A stretch of DNA of 64,000 bases. It comes from Bathynomus jamesi (taxonomy: Eukaryota > Arthropoda > Malacostraca > Isopoda > Cirolanidae). Shown one piece after another: positions 41,872 to 53,399 of this stretch. The notes under the pieces were generated by a model. It was given only the letters and a program-made list of their open reading frames with translations, did not search any database and was not told where the DNA came from. The DNA lies in assembly GCA_023014485.1 (NCBI GenBank), contig JAJOZX010001002.1, positions 626,001 through 690,000 on the forward strand, given 5' to 3'. How positions within the stretch are numbered: position 1 is the stretch's first letter; every line of letters starts with the position of its first letter. The translations under genes were made by a program, and so were the position numbers.

Positions 41872-43573
41872 TTATATTGATTCAACGCGTCGCTTCTTTG
41901 CTTGTCTCTTGTATTCAACTTCTGGAGCATCTCTTGTTATTGTCCAGCAGTAGTCTGCTAACAATGATGGACTCCATTTCCCCTGGTAGCGTTTCTTCCA
42001 TCGCTGAGATATCCTGGTGGAAACGTTCACCATGTTCATCGCTGACTGCTCCGCAGTTGGCCGGAAAAAATTCCAGGTGCGAAAGGAGGAAATGTATCTT
42101 TAAAGACATATTGCAGCCCATTTTTTGATAGGACAACAGCAGGTTTTCCACCAGCTCCCTGTAATTGTCAGCTTTGGTATTTCCGAGAAAATTGGTTGCT
42201 ACTAACCGGAAAGCATTCCACGCTGTCTTCTCCTCACCACCTAGGATACGGTCGAACTCCTAATCTCTAAGAAGCTCGCGGATCTGTGGACCAACAAATA
42301 CACCCTCCTTGATTTTTGCTTCACTGAGCTTTGGGAATTTACCACCGAGGCACTTAAAAGCTGCCCCAGTTTTATCCATAGCCTTAACAAAATTTTTCAT
42401 GACGCCCAGTTTGATGTGTAAGGGTGGTAACAAAATCTTGCTCGATTCTACAAGTGGAGGATACTGAAATTTTTTTGTTCCAGGTTCCAATGAGTGTCGG
42501 AGTGCCAATCCTTCTTGATGTAATGAGAAGTCCTAGCCCGACTATCCCATTCACACAGAAAACAGCAATACTTAGTGTAGCCCGGCTGCAGTCCAAGCAC
42601 GATAGCAACAACTTTCAAGTCACTACAAACCTGCCACTGATGTTTGCCATAGTTTATGCAGTTCAAAAAGTTGCAGTCTCATGTTGTCATATGTTTCCTT
42701 CATGTGGACTGCATGACCAACTGGAATTGATGGCAATACGTTGCCAACATGCAACAAAACAGCTTTTAGACTCAACTTCGATGAATCAATGAACAGTCTC
42801 CACTCATCAGGATTGTGAATAATGTTGAGAGCTGCCATCAGACCATCGATGTCGTTGCAAGCTACAAGGTCACCTTCCATGATGAAGAATGGGACAAAAT
42901 CTTTTTGACGGTCACGAAACTTACACACTCTAACATTTTCAGCGAGGAGATTCCACTGCTGCAATCTGGAGCCCAACAGCTCTGCCTTACTCTTTGGCAG
43001 TTCTAAATCTCTGATAAGGTCGTTTAATTCATTCTGAGTTATCATGTGTGGTTTAGAAGATGTCAAGTTATAAACAAATTCAGGGTCTTGTGAAGTTGAA
43101 GGCTCACAAGTTTCGCAGGTTCCTTCATTCTCCTCATCCTCTGACTCCAGGGAGAATGAGTGTGCGGGCTCAGGAACGGGTAGTCCTTCGCCGTGAGGTA
43201 CCGGGCGTATAGCAGAGGGTATATTCGGATATTGTAAAATCCACTTTTTCTTCTTGCACATACTTTTCTTGACTGGAGGCACCATGCAGAAGTAACAATT
43301 GCTGACATGATCTGTTGGTTCCCTCCATACCATTGGCACTGCAAAAGGCATAGATTTCCTTTTCCAATTCAACCACTGGCGAAGGTTTGTTGCACAAGTA
43401 TTGCAGCATATGTGTGGGGCCCAGCTCTTGTCCTGATCTCCAATCTTACAGCCAAAATAAAGGTGATAGGCTTTCCTAATCACGGCGGTTATAGCACGCT
43501 TTTGTGATGCAAAAGTCAATTCCCCACAAACATAACAGAAGTTATCTACACTGTTCACGCAATTACGAGGCAT
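41872..43573 (-). pseudogene. CACTA-like transposase, intronless, two to three frameshifts
   Basis: ATG at 43573 (MPRNCVNSVDNFCYVCGEL). Contains the same blocks as the 35-37.6 kb gene without introns at either position: HICCNTCATNLRQW, WREPTDHVSNCYFCM, IPSAIRPVPHGEG, LFIDSSKLSLKAVLL, CSDLKVVAIVLGLQPGYTK, CCFLCEWDSR, LLPPLHIKLGVMKNF, LKIHFLLSHLEFFPANC, DEHGERFHQDIS and LADYCW, with a basic C-terminus ending at TAA 41872. The first 316 codons are open. Frameshifts lie near 42650 and 42470 and in the C-terminal part near 41990, with a stop near 42260. The gene is the presumptive transposase of the surrounding CACTGG-ended element. Confidence 0.78.
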
Positions 43574-43640
43574 CTTTGTTCAAATTAGGCTGAAAAAAAT
43601 TCATTTTCTAAAGCAAACAATAAAAAGAGTTTGACAAGGG

Positions 43641-43943
43641 TGGACTGTATGACTTCCGCGAATGAACTGATGCTGTGGCGTAATATGTAGACGCCTGTGA
43701 CACATCGACGCCTTGATTCTACTGCGCATGCGCGTAGTTATATTTTTTTATATTTTAATAAATTAATGTAATTACATTGCATTTTAATAATTTTAAATTA
43801 GGTAAGGTTAAGTTAGGTTAGTATTCCATTTATATTAATATTAAAAACATTACGGGAAGCAATATGTTAAAATGATCCAATCTATTTTTTAATAAATAAT
43901 TTACAAATACATAATGTAATAGATAAATTTAAAATTACATTTT

Positions 43944-44009
<66 letters not shown>

Positions 44010-44127
44010 CATTAATTTATTAAAATAAAACAAATATAACTACGCGCGCATGCGCAGTAGAGTCAATACGTCGATGTGTGACAGGCGTCTACATATTACG
44101 CGACAGATGCAGTCCAGTTAGTAGGGT
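43641..44127. mobile_element. Foldback element with TA microsatellite core
   Basis: GCGTAATATGTAGACGCCTG and CTACTGCGCATGCGCG at the left (about 43677-43740) reappear inverted at the right (about 44040-44105), giving arms of roughly 110 bp. The centre contains AGGTTAAGTTAGGTTAG and (TA)n (43949-44006). It lies inside the CACTA-like element, upstream of its gene. Confidence 0.8.
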
Positions 44128-44312
44128 GCAGGGTTGCCTGATATCTTTATAAATAGAGCCAATTGGCAATTTTAGACATCATTTTCGTATTCAGTGACCC
44201 AAAATTAGTAAAGATTGACTACTTTTATTTCCGAAGCATTTTGGCTGTAGACCAGTGTAATTAGACATATTGGAATTCACCTTACCGTGGGGAAAATAAT
44301 CCCTGATTTCAT

Positions 44313-44760
44313 TTTAAACCCTATAGAACTACTCAGTCTCGCCCAAAACCATAAAAACGACAGTAAGATCACCAAAATATTTCCACGACTCCCCGGTATA
44401 TGGGATATTCCTTATTTCGGGCGCGTTTGACCTCCAGTGGCCTTGAGTATTGACGAATGTGGGTCAAAACGACTCCTAAAGTATCTGCAACCCCTCCAGA
44501 TCGACTCATCATCCTAAAAACCCCTAGAAATGACACCAAGATCATCAAAATCCATCAAGTATTGACCAGGATATGGGATTTTTCAGTTTCGCCGGCCATC
44601 TTAGAAAATGGCGGCCATATTGTAAAAGCCAAGCGGGGGTCAGGTGTACACCCGATGGATTCTTGAAGGGGGTGGTATAAGCTTTCAAAATATGTAAAAA
44701 TTTGCTTTATAACAAACAATGCAGGGTTCCAGTAAAATCAGGGTCTGTGCTACCGGACTA
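44313..44760. repeat. Academ-like element 1, right TIR
   Basis: Inverse partner of 39372-39810; ends ACCGGACTA. Confidence 0.88.
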
Positions 44761-45014
44761 TAAGGATTAACAAAGATTAAAGAGCGTTTAACAGACTTGA
44801 CTATTGAAAGATTTTTATATAGCGTGAAGGTGGAACGACAAGAAAAATATTACTTGTTATTATTTATTGTTAAACTTAACCCTCGCGTCGCGACAGTTGG
44901 GTCATTTGACGCCGAACGTCATAGTCAAAAGTAAATATTTACAATAAAATAATAAAAATATAAAAACACTAAAAACTAAAAACAAAAACGGAGAAAAATA
45001 TCAGCTAAAATGAA
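44761..45014. other. 3' UTR region of the I-clade LINE
   Basis: AT-rich region downstream of the minus-strand LINE; no gene. Confidence 0.4.
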
Positions 45015-48000
45015 TCATAAAAATTTGAGGGGGCCAGCTTCCTCAATAAAATAAAAAATCCCACTCCCCGGGAAAGCTACATCAGGTCCAAGCATCTGGG
45101 GGAGGAGGTAATCATCGTCCTCCCCCCTGCATTGAGAAAGATGCTTCCTCCTGAGGGCACCGAGAGTGGGGCACCCGAGTAGCAAGTGCTGGATGCTGAG
45201 AGGAGTGACACACCCACACTCTGGCCTTGCTTCCCCAACCATCAGGTAACCGTGTGTTAGGCGTGAGTGGCCGATGCGGAGACGCGTCAGGGCCGTCTCC
45301 TATCTCCTGGGCATCCTGGGATACGTCCATGGCCCGATGAGATCTGTGATCTCCCGCATCTTATTAGGGGCGGTGTTCCCCCACCTCCACTGCCAGGAGT
45401 CTAGGGCAGATACACGCACCTCCGGGAACAGATCACGGTATGGGAGGGAACAGCAGAGGGTGCAGGGCGAGACGCGGCCGCCTTCGCCACCTCGTCCGCC
45501 TGTTCATTGCCCTGCACACCAACGTGTGCAGGAACCCAGCAGAAATTGACCACACAGTTTTGACGCCCAATTAAAATCAGCCACTCTAAAATATCTACAA
45601 CAATGGGGTGCTGACTAGTAAAAGACTCAAGAGCCATAAGGGCTCCTCTAGAGTCACTAAAAGTAGTAAAATGCATCCCACCACAATTAAATACATTTTT
45701 AGGGCTAAATGAATGGCTGATAACACAGCAGTGAAAACAGATGCTGAGGAAGGGAGACTGCCCCAGCGGCTAAATTCAGGAAAGACGACTCCAAACCCGA
45801 CGCCAGCATCAGATTTAGAGCAGTCGGTAAAAACAGGCACTGAGTCCATGTGGTGGGAAGTATGGTCTAAAAACATATTTCTTAAAATAAGGTCAGCCCA
45901 GTCTTCCTTGGTACCAATAAAATGCCGACAGAACCTCACCTCGGGCAGTACCCAAGGTGCAAGCTTCGGTGGTGCCACAGGACGGACTGGGACCCGCGGG
46001 CGGTAGAGGTCAGCCACCACCAATCTCGCCCTAAAACCAAAGGGTCGGGGAGATTTGGGGTGGGCTTCATAAAAACCATTAAAACGTTCATTAAAAATAT
46101 TAAAATAAGTGGACGAATCAGGCAGTCGCTACACTCGATAAAAACATCTGGCTATCAGATGGGAGAGATGGGAGAGGAGCGAAAGGCACCCGTGGCCAGA
46201 CGAACGCCAGCATGATGCAGAGCACCTAAAATTCGAAGTCGGGCCCGGGTCGCCGAGGTGTACACCTCAGCCCCGTACTCCAATTTTGATAAAACTAAGA
46301 CAGTGTGTAGCCGTAAAAAAGTCGCCCTGTCAGCACCCCAGGTGGTGTGCGCCAGAACCTTTAGGAGATTTAAGGATCTCATGCAGGAAGCTTTGAGAGA
46401 CCGGAGGTGAGGAGCCCAGGTAAGCCTTCGGTCAAAAATTAGCTCAAGGAAGCGTGCTTCTTCAACACAAAAAATTCTGTGACCAAACAAAGAGAGGTCA
46501 GGGTCCGGGTGTACACCACGAATGCGACAAAAATGCATAGCAACGGTCTTAGACTAGGAAAACCGAAAACCATGCTTGTTCGCCCACAATGAGATGCGAT
46601 CAATGGCTATCTGCATTCGCCGCTCTGCCACCGACATTCGTGAAGCGGCGAACCAGATAGCCAGGTCGTCCACAAACATGCTGTTGAACACATCCAAAGG
46701 CAAGGATGATACAATGTCATTTATTGCTTGAGCAAAGAGGTTGACACTCAATACTCTGCCCTGAGGGACACTCTCCTCCTGTATAGCAGCGGCAGAGAGA
46801 GAGGTTCCCACTTTGACTTGGTACCTACGGTTACGGAGGAACTCCTGCACAAACTTAGGCAGGTGGCCGCGCAGGCCAAATTTGTGCAGCTGCTGGAGAA
46901 TATGGTATTTCCAGGTTGTGTTGTAGGCCTTTTCCAGGTCAAAAAAGACGCATAAAAGGTGTTGTTTGGAAGCAAAATTTTCACAAGCTGAGGACTCAAG
47001 CCGCAGTAATGCGTCAGTGGTGGAACGCATTCTGCGGAAACCAGACTGAGTCGGGGACAGGAGACCTTTTCTTTCCAGGTGGTACATTAGCCGGACGTTT
47101 ACCATTTTCTTCATAACTTACAGAGGCACGACGTGAGGGCAGTGGGGCGGAAACTGGTCGGAAGGGAGTGATCCTTACCCAGCTTAGGGATGGGATCACT
47201 ATTATCAACCGCCAACTGTCCGGAAAGACCCCTTCTTGCCAAATTCTCTTGAAAAGGTCAAGTATGAACGCCATCGTCCCGTCAGGAAGGTGGCGCAACA
47301 TGGCATAGGGGATGGCGTCATGTCCTGGAGAGGTGTCACTGCACCCTCTCAGAGCCTTTCGCATCTCACGGTTACTAAAAACAACATTATAACTCTCCCC
47401 ACCCCCCACGAAAAATAAAATTAATTAAAATAGATTCCCGACCCCGGCGCTGTGCAGCATAGGGAGACTATGGATCTCTCCTGGATATCCCAGCAAAGGT
47501 CTCCGCAAATGCGCCAACCACCGCGTCAGGCTCAGCCACAGGAGTACCATTAATTTTTAAAATAGGTGGAGAACTGGGTCTGTGGTTACCTAATATCTTC
47601 CGCACTTCTTCCACGCTAGGGACGTGGGTGTGGAAGAGCGTACAGTCCCCACAAAGGAGGCCCACGAATTACGGTATGCGGTCTTCAGGACCCACCTATA
47701 GTGAGCCCTGGCTCTACGAAATTCTACTTTTAAAAAGTCATTGTCTGTGGGCACGATAGCGCGTAGCAGGTCACCTGTACGCTCCACGTGCCACAGCACA
47801 CTCCTGATTCCACCAGGGAACAGGGCGTCGCGAAAATGTTCCAGATGTCCTTGGTATACTCTGAAGAGCGGCCGTGATGAGGCTATCCGTGAGATACTTC
47901 ACGGCCTCATCAACCGTGGGAATGTCGTCCATCCGCAGGTGTAAGGTGCCCAACTCCGAAAACCGGCGCCAGTCAGCCCTGTCCAGGCACCACTTTGGGA

Positions 48001-48834
48001 GTCGGGAAACTGGTGGACTTCCCACAACGCTTAGAATGACTGGGAAGCGATCACTGCCATGAAGGTCGGCAGTCACCTCCCAATGAAAAATAAGAGCAAT
48101 GTCTGGGGGTGCATATTGATAGGTCTATTGCAGTGTAGGTTCCTGTCTGAATATGGAAGTGCGTAGGGTCACCAGTGTTTAAAATATAAAGATCCCACTC
48201 ATCGAAAATAGAGGTGAGGAGGTCACCCCTAAGGTTGGAGATGGCATCTCCCCACAGAGGATGACGGCAGTTTAGATGCCAAGAATAATGTAGGGGCGTG
48301 GGAGCGTGTCATTGTGTCAGAAAACATCTCCCAGCAACAACCTGTAGTGGAGATCTGATGGGTAAGGTGGTGAAAGCGACATCTCGGCGGTGAAGGATGG
48401 CAGAGCCGCCATGATGTCCACCGGCTGGATCAGGAGTCGAGTGGAGAATGGTGTACCCCCTAGGGGCAGGATAACCCTTGTCTCCCACCATCGTCTCCTA
48501 CAGGCACACACAAACTGGGGACACCTGGTCTAGGAATAGCAGAAGCTCCTCTCAGTTGGCCCGTAACCCACGACAATTCCACTGAAGGAACTTGAAAATT
48601 CTAGGTGTGTTCGTTTCTGGAAAGGCCCTTGAAGAGGGCCTTTCCAGAATTGCTCTTACCCTTGCTTTTAGAGGCAAGTGGTATCTTGGACGTGGAGGAG
48701 TGTTTTGTTGTATCTGGGTCCTTCCCCAGCCCAGAGGCCGATGTCGGAGCCACGAGCTTGGGTGATCCAGATTTGCGGGGCCTGTAGGGGCCCAAGGGCA
48801 CCCATACAGAGCCACTCACCAGTGGGGATGCCAC
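45015..48834 (-). pseudogene. I-clade LINE ORF2 (endonuclease, RT, RNase H), frameshifted
   Basis: Pieces in several frames give a complete domain order: endonuclease start FLQWNCRGLRAN (about 48570); PWWNQECAVARGAYR linker (about 47775); RT with DTSPGHDAIPYAML, GFRRMRSTTDALLRL, FFDLEKAYNTTW, VPQGRVLSVNLFAQAIND and the catalytic box FVDDLAIWF (46554-47114); RNase H with FTDCSKSDAGVGFG, FSDSRGALMAL and AHVGVQGNEQADEVA (45400-46020); a C-terminal CGCVTPLSIQHLLLGCP finger (about 45200). RNase H after RT is characteristic of the I superfamily. This copies element RNA into nicked target DNA. At least six frameshifts; 5'-to-3' structure otherwise nearly complete. Confidence 0.9.
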
Positions 48835-48840
48835 AGGGCC

Positions 48841-50215
48841 TCAATCCCGTGACCTATAGGCCTCTGCTGCCGGTGGAGTGGCAGCAGGAGCCAGATCATC
48901 AGAGGCATCTGACAGAGCAGCCGGTGCCACAGGGAGAGGGGTGACGGTGGGAACCGACACCCGGGGTGGCTTCAGAGACTCACCAGAAGGTCTCGAAGGC
49001 TGAACTTTGAATGGTAGAGTCCCATCGAGGGATTCGTCACTAAGGAATCTCTTCCGTGTGGGTGGATCTACCACTCTAGAAGTTGCAACAGATGTCATAG
49101 ATGGTTTTGGTATAATCTTAGAAGTGGAAGTGCTAGAAGTCGGGATAGTACTGAGCGACGTAGATGGTGCTAATGGAGCCTTTGGCTGTTTGAATGGTTG
49201 AGGACGAGACGACTTTGGAGCAGAGGAACGACTGGCAGCATGGTGTGCCATCACCAAAGCATAAGATATCCCAGGACGAACATGCTGGGAAAGTGCAATG
49301 CTCTTTGCTTCAGCAAAGCTTACCCTGTCCCTCGCCCTTATGGTCAGAATGGACTTCTCCAGTTTGTACTGGTCACAGTCTCTGGAAGACGCAGGATGGT
49401 CCCCACGGCAGTGGTAGCACGAGGCTGGACTCTCACAGCCCACTCTCATGCCCACACTTCCCACAATTTACATACACAGCAGGGAGGCCCTTCTGCAGGC
49501 GGCGGCAGAAGCGGCTGACATGTCCATACGCCTGACAGTGGAAACATCGTTTAGGGTTGGGGACATACGGCTTCACAGGGAGTCGAAGCCATGCCACCTT
49601 TATGAATTCAAGCAAGTCAAACCTATCAAAGGCTATAAGTAGTGTTGGAGTTGGGGTAAGAACGCCATCCACCTTCTTTTGGAAGCGTTCTACTTTCACA
49701 ACGTGCTGGTCCTTCAACTCCCTGACAAGCTTTTCCTCAGAATAACGCACCAGATCACGGGAGAATACAACCCCCGCTACACTGGTTGAGCGTAGCATGG
49801 GGAGCACAAGAGACATCAGCACCTGGCACAGCCGATATAGCGCGCAACCGAGCACTCTCCTCTGGGGATGACACCTCAACAAGGAGGCTACCATCCCTTC
49901 GGGCAGAGACTCTCGGTTCACGGCCGCACGCTGCCACCAAGCCTTCCAAAGCTTGATTACTAAATATTTCAGGTAGTTTCTTGGTTCAAATACCCCTGAT
50001 AAAACTTCAGTGACAGAGCGGGTAGAACTCTTACTCCTCCGGTGAGAGCCCTTAGAACTCTGTGCCTTCTGGGTAGTCTTAACACGCTTCGGCTTGGCAG
50101 CATGCGAGGCCGAAACGGAGGGGACAGAGGCCTTCGTTCCATCGGAGCTACCCGGGGCCCGGAAGGGCTCCAGGGTAGCTATAAGGGAAGCGCCTTGAGA
50201 GAGGTCCGTGGACAT
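48841..50215 (-). pseudogene. I-clade LINE ORF1 (gag-like, zinc knuckles)
   Basis: ATG at 50215 (MSTDLSQGASL). The N-terminus is low complexity and basic (KPKRVKTTQKAQSSKGSHRR), followed by an RRM-like middle and CCHC-type knuckles: CFHCQAYGHVSRFC, then NCGKCGHESG, and CYHCRGDHPASSRDC in a second frame. The frameshift is near 49440-49464. ORF1 proteins of this type bind element RNA and accompany it to the nucleus. The stop near 48841 lies a few bases from the start of the ORF2 region, as expected for I-type LINEs. It lies on the opposite strand to the LINE beginning at about 50216. Confidence 0.85.
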
Positions 50216-50391
50216 GCCAGGGTCGTCAGGAGAGAGAGCAGCAGATATGCCAAGGTGTCAAGAGAAAGGTGTCTTTCGTCTTTGTTTCTCATCTGGTACT
50301 TTTCCTTCCTGCTGGAAGTTCGCTTTCATTCAGTCTGTCCCAAAGAAGGGTGACCGCTCTCAACCCTGCAACTATCGTCCAATTGCTTTGA
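50216..50391 (+). pseudogene. Plus-strand LINE RT fragment, part 1
   Basis: Reads FPSCWKFAFIQSVPKKGDRS and CNYRPIALISC, the pre-finger region of non-LTR reverse transcriptases. It is split from part 2 (52145 onward) by the hAT at 50400-52136; the reading resumes with SKVFESILNRK. Confidence 0.85.
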
Positions 50392-50399
50392 TTTCTTGC

Positions 50400-52136
50400 C
50401 AGCGCCGTAACTAGGGAGGGGCAACAGGGGCAGCTGACCCGGGCGCCAAGCAGAGGGGACGCCAAATCACAAAGATATATTATACTATTTTTACTAAAAA
50501 AATCTGATTAAATGCGATTTCACAAGTCATTAAAAAGTCAACCCTTGGAACTACTTTCTTCGCACGTATACATCGCGTAACAGAGATATCGGCCCTACTG
50601 CGGTTTGTTGTTGTTTGGAATTATAGGCTTTTTAGTTTACTCGTGAAATGTGTTATAGACCTATCGTACCTACAAAATTAGTCAAAAACGTTAACATTTA
50701 GCGAGCTTTCATCCAAAAATGTTTCTTGGGCAGGTGTTTAGATTGGTATTTAGTTATTAATCAATAATCATGCCAAACATTTACCAATGTTATATCATAG
50801 AAAACTACGTTATGCCAGGAAACAGACATAGCTTTAATTTGTATATTATGGCGTTATTTTAGGCAGAAATGAGTGACGCATTTATTTGTTATCGATTTCC
50901 ACTATCTAGAAAGTATGATGAATTAAGTTCATGAAAGTTTTTCAAAGAAAAGAAAGAGGAATAATAAAGGCAAAAATTAGGATCTGTACTGTTTTTATTA
51001 AAAACAAGAAATAGGAAGACTGAAGGTCGCGGTTGGGATTTGGAAAAAAGAAAAATAGAATCTTTTTAAAAATAAAAAAAGAGAGAGCAAAAGAACACAA
51101 CTAAATGTAGTATGTGTTGTAAAAAATCAATTTTGATACCTAAATATGAACTAGAGTTTAAAATAACAAAAATTATTCTTTTCTTGGTTGTAATAGTTTT
51201 TTAAAACTGTCACGTAAAACGCTACATTTGAAAGTCGATTGAGTTGGTACATTTTTCCTCCCGCTTCTTTTTGGCGGTATAATCTTTTTGCCTGCAGAAA
51301 GCGTCGGTCGATACCCGCCAATTTTTTAGGAGGGAAAATCCTAAGTAAAATTTCCCCTCTTTTAAATCATTAATTTAATGAGGCATAAATTATCTAAATT
51401 ATAATTATATTTATTATTTTTTATGTTTTGATAAATATATAGAGAGATTAATATCTTGAAAAAACTGACTTTGACTTTGACTTTCTTTCTGGGCATTCAC
51501 TTGTAGAAAAAGAAACATCCGCGTTGAAAAAGGCTGCGACTGATTTGGGATGGAAATATGGACAGGACTTAGATGTCTACGAAATTTCAGCAGAAATTCA
51601 GAGTTTCAAAGAACAAGCTTTAGCAATACTTCCAGATGTGACATCAGCCTCTCCTTATGCTCTCCTTCAATTATTATATGAATATTCTTTCTCGGAATCA
51701 TACCCAAACACTGAAGTTGCCTTACGCATTTTTCTTACTTTGCCAATAACAGTAGCTTCTTGTGAACGAAGTTTCAGCAAGTTAAAACTAATAATGCCAT
51801 GAACGTCTAACGTCTTTCTAATTTGGCCATTAGATCTATAGAAAATGGAATTGCAAGAAACCTAAATTGACACGCTTATAAATGAATTTGCATCAGTTAA
51901 GGCAGGGAGAGTGAATTTGTAACTTAATTTCTAGATTTTATTTTATATGAAAGAAAGTAAGTAAGATTGTACAGAATATCTTATTTCTTAATACAAACAT
52001 TTTTTGTCAACAAATTTCATCAGTGTGTACAACCTAGTACTTTTATTTATAGCCTAACATTATATATAATAAATTTTATATCCCTCGTCTTCCTGACCCA
52101 CTGCCTCGGGCGCACAAACACCTAGTTACGGCACTG
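50400..52136 (+). mobile_element. hAT transposon (CAGCGCCGTAACTAGG type), 1737 bp
   Basis: Left end CAGCGCCGTAACTAGG, right end CCTAGTTACGGCACTG (one mismatch when paired), flanked by the perfect 8-bp duplication TTTCTTGC (50392-50399, 52137-52144). It sits within the RT of a LINE. Only the 3' transposase exon remains, so it is non-autonomous. Confidence 0.93.
51524..51900 (+). pseudogene. hAT transposase C-terminal part
   Basis: Encodes ATDLGWKYGQDLDVYEIS, then a YPNTEVALRIFLTLP block and TVASCERSFSKLKLI, the dimerisation domain of ZMYM-like hAT transposases. A frameshift/stop follows at 51800 and the remaining conserved residues (LSNLAI and on) continue in another frame. BED finger and catalytic core are absent. 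It belongs to the element at 50400-52136. Confidence 0.82.
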
Positions 52137-52144
52137 TTTCTTGC

Positions 52145-53395
52145 CTTTCCAAAGTTTTTGAATCTATCCTTAACAGGAAAATTCTTAAACACCTTTCTTT
52201 TCACAATCTTCTTTCAGATCGACAGTATGGATTCCGAAAGGGACGCTCTACTGACGATCTTCTTGCATATCTCTGACTCTTCGTCATCCTCCTTTCAGGA
52301 TTTCGGTGATGAAACTTTTGCTATTGCACTAGGCATATCAAAAGCTTTTGATAGAGTCTGGCACAAATCTTTAATTTTGAAACTGCCCTCCTTCGGTTGC
52401 TATCCTTCTATCTGTTCCTCTATCTCTAATTTCCTTTCTGGCTGATCTATAGCTGCAGTTGTAGATGGCCACTGTTCTTCTCCTAAAGCTATCAACAGTG
52501 GTGTTCCTCAGGGTTCTGTCCTGTCACCCACTCTTTTCCTTTTATTTATTAATGATCTTTTAATTCGAACTGCCTGTCCTATTCACTCCTATGCCGATGA
52601 TTACACTCTTCACTTCTCCACCCGCTTCCCAAAGCGTCCCTCACAGCAGTCGCTTCATGATTGGCGGAGGACGGCTATGGGACACCTGACCTCTGATCTT
52701 TCTGCTATATCTGATTGGGGCAGAGAAAACCTTGTGGCTTTCAATGCCTCAAAAACTCAATTCCTCCATCTGTCTACTCGTCACACTATTCCACATGACT
52801 ATCCCCTTTCCTTCAACAACACACAACTGAAGCTCTCTTAACATTCTTGGCGTTTTCTTTTTTCGTGAAAAGATCAAATATACTCATGTGTTGGGTATTT
52901 CAACCCACACAGCCGTACTTGACCTGGTGGAATCAAAGGCTTTTCATCTCATCAATTCCCCGCCTCTTACTGATTGTCTTCAATCTCTCACTGTTCGCCG
53001 CAGTGTTGCCTCACTCTCTCTTTACTATCGCTATCATAACGGACATTGCTCTTCTGAACTCTCTAACTACATGCTTCCTCCTTTAAGGAGAGCACGCAGT
53101 ACCAGACTTTCTACGTTTTCTCATTCTTTTTCTGTCCAACTCTCTAATGCAAGGGTTAATCAGTATTTTCAGTCTCTCATCTACTCAACCAGTCAGCTCT
53201 GGAACAATCTTCCTCAATTCATCTTTCCTCCTGTCTATGACCTCTCATCTTTCAAACGCAGAATGTGTAGGCATCTCAAAAACCCCGGACCTTGATTTTG
53301 CTCTCTTCTTCTATGGGATGGGCGGTTTTGCGGCCATTTGCCCTTGGCCCTCCTTCCTGCATCTATACCTTACCTTACCTTACAACCTTACAAAG
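52145..53395 (+). pseudogene. Plus-strand LINE reverse transcriptase, part 2
   Basis: Continues the RT of part 1: DRQYGFRKGRSTDDLLAYL, ISKAFDRVWHKSLILKL, GVPQGSVLSPTLFLLFIND, the catalytic box HSYADDYTLHF (about 52585), WGRENLVAFNASKTQFLHLS and a C-terminal LWNNLPQFIFPP and MCRHLKNPGP. Frameshifts near 52440 and 52840 and several stops. No RNase H. It ends in a TACCTTACCTTAC-type 3' repeat (about 53369-53390). Clade uncertain, Jockey or CR1-related by motif. Lies tail-to-tail with the minus-strand LINE at 53400. Confidence 0.85.
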
Positions 53396-53399
53396 GTTC

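Larger units (their letters stand above)
41679..44257 (-). mobile_element. CACTA-like transposon, intronless, nested in the Academ-like element
   Basis: Ends CACTGGTCTACA and TGTAGACCAGTG, flanked on both sides by TAA (41676-41678 and 44258-44260), a 3-bp target duplication. Imperfect inverted similarity continues inward about 130 bp (TGCTTCGGAGATAAAA versus TGCTTCGGAAATAAAA). One transposase gene on the minus strand and one foldback element inside. Confidence 0.85.
39372..44760 (-). mobile_element. Academ-like transposon 1, with nested elements
   Basis: About 430-bp inverted repeats at 39372-39810 and 44313-44760, starting TAGTCCGGT and sharing GGAACCCTGCATTGTTTG, AAGCTTATACCACCCC, ATGGCCGCCATTTTCC-like and GTCTCGCCCAAAACCAT-type blocks. 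Probable 3-bp duplication TAA at both flanks (39369-39371, 44761-44763). The encoded protein has XPG/FEN-type nuclease motifs and a C-terminal Cys cluster, the combination known for the Academ superfamily, which also makes 3-4-bp duplications. A CACTA-like element (41679-44257) is nested upstream of the gene. Confidence 0.8.

Noticed and set aside
39372..44760. Two-gene transposon with Academ nuclease plus a second enzyme
   Set aside because: CACTGG ends with their own TAA duplications show that the second gene belongs to a separate nested element.
45274..46215. Plus-strand open frames
   Set aside because: Antisense shadows of the I-clade LINE RNase H region on the minus strand.
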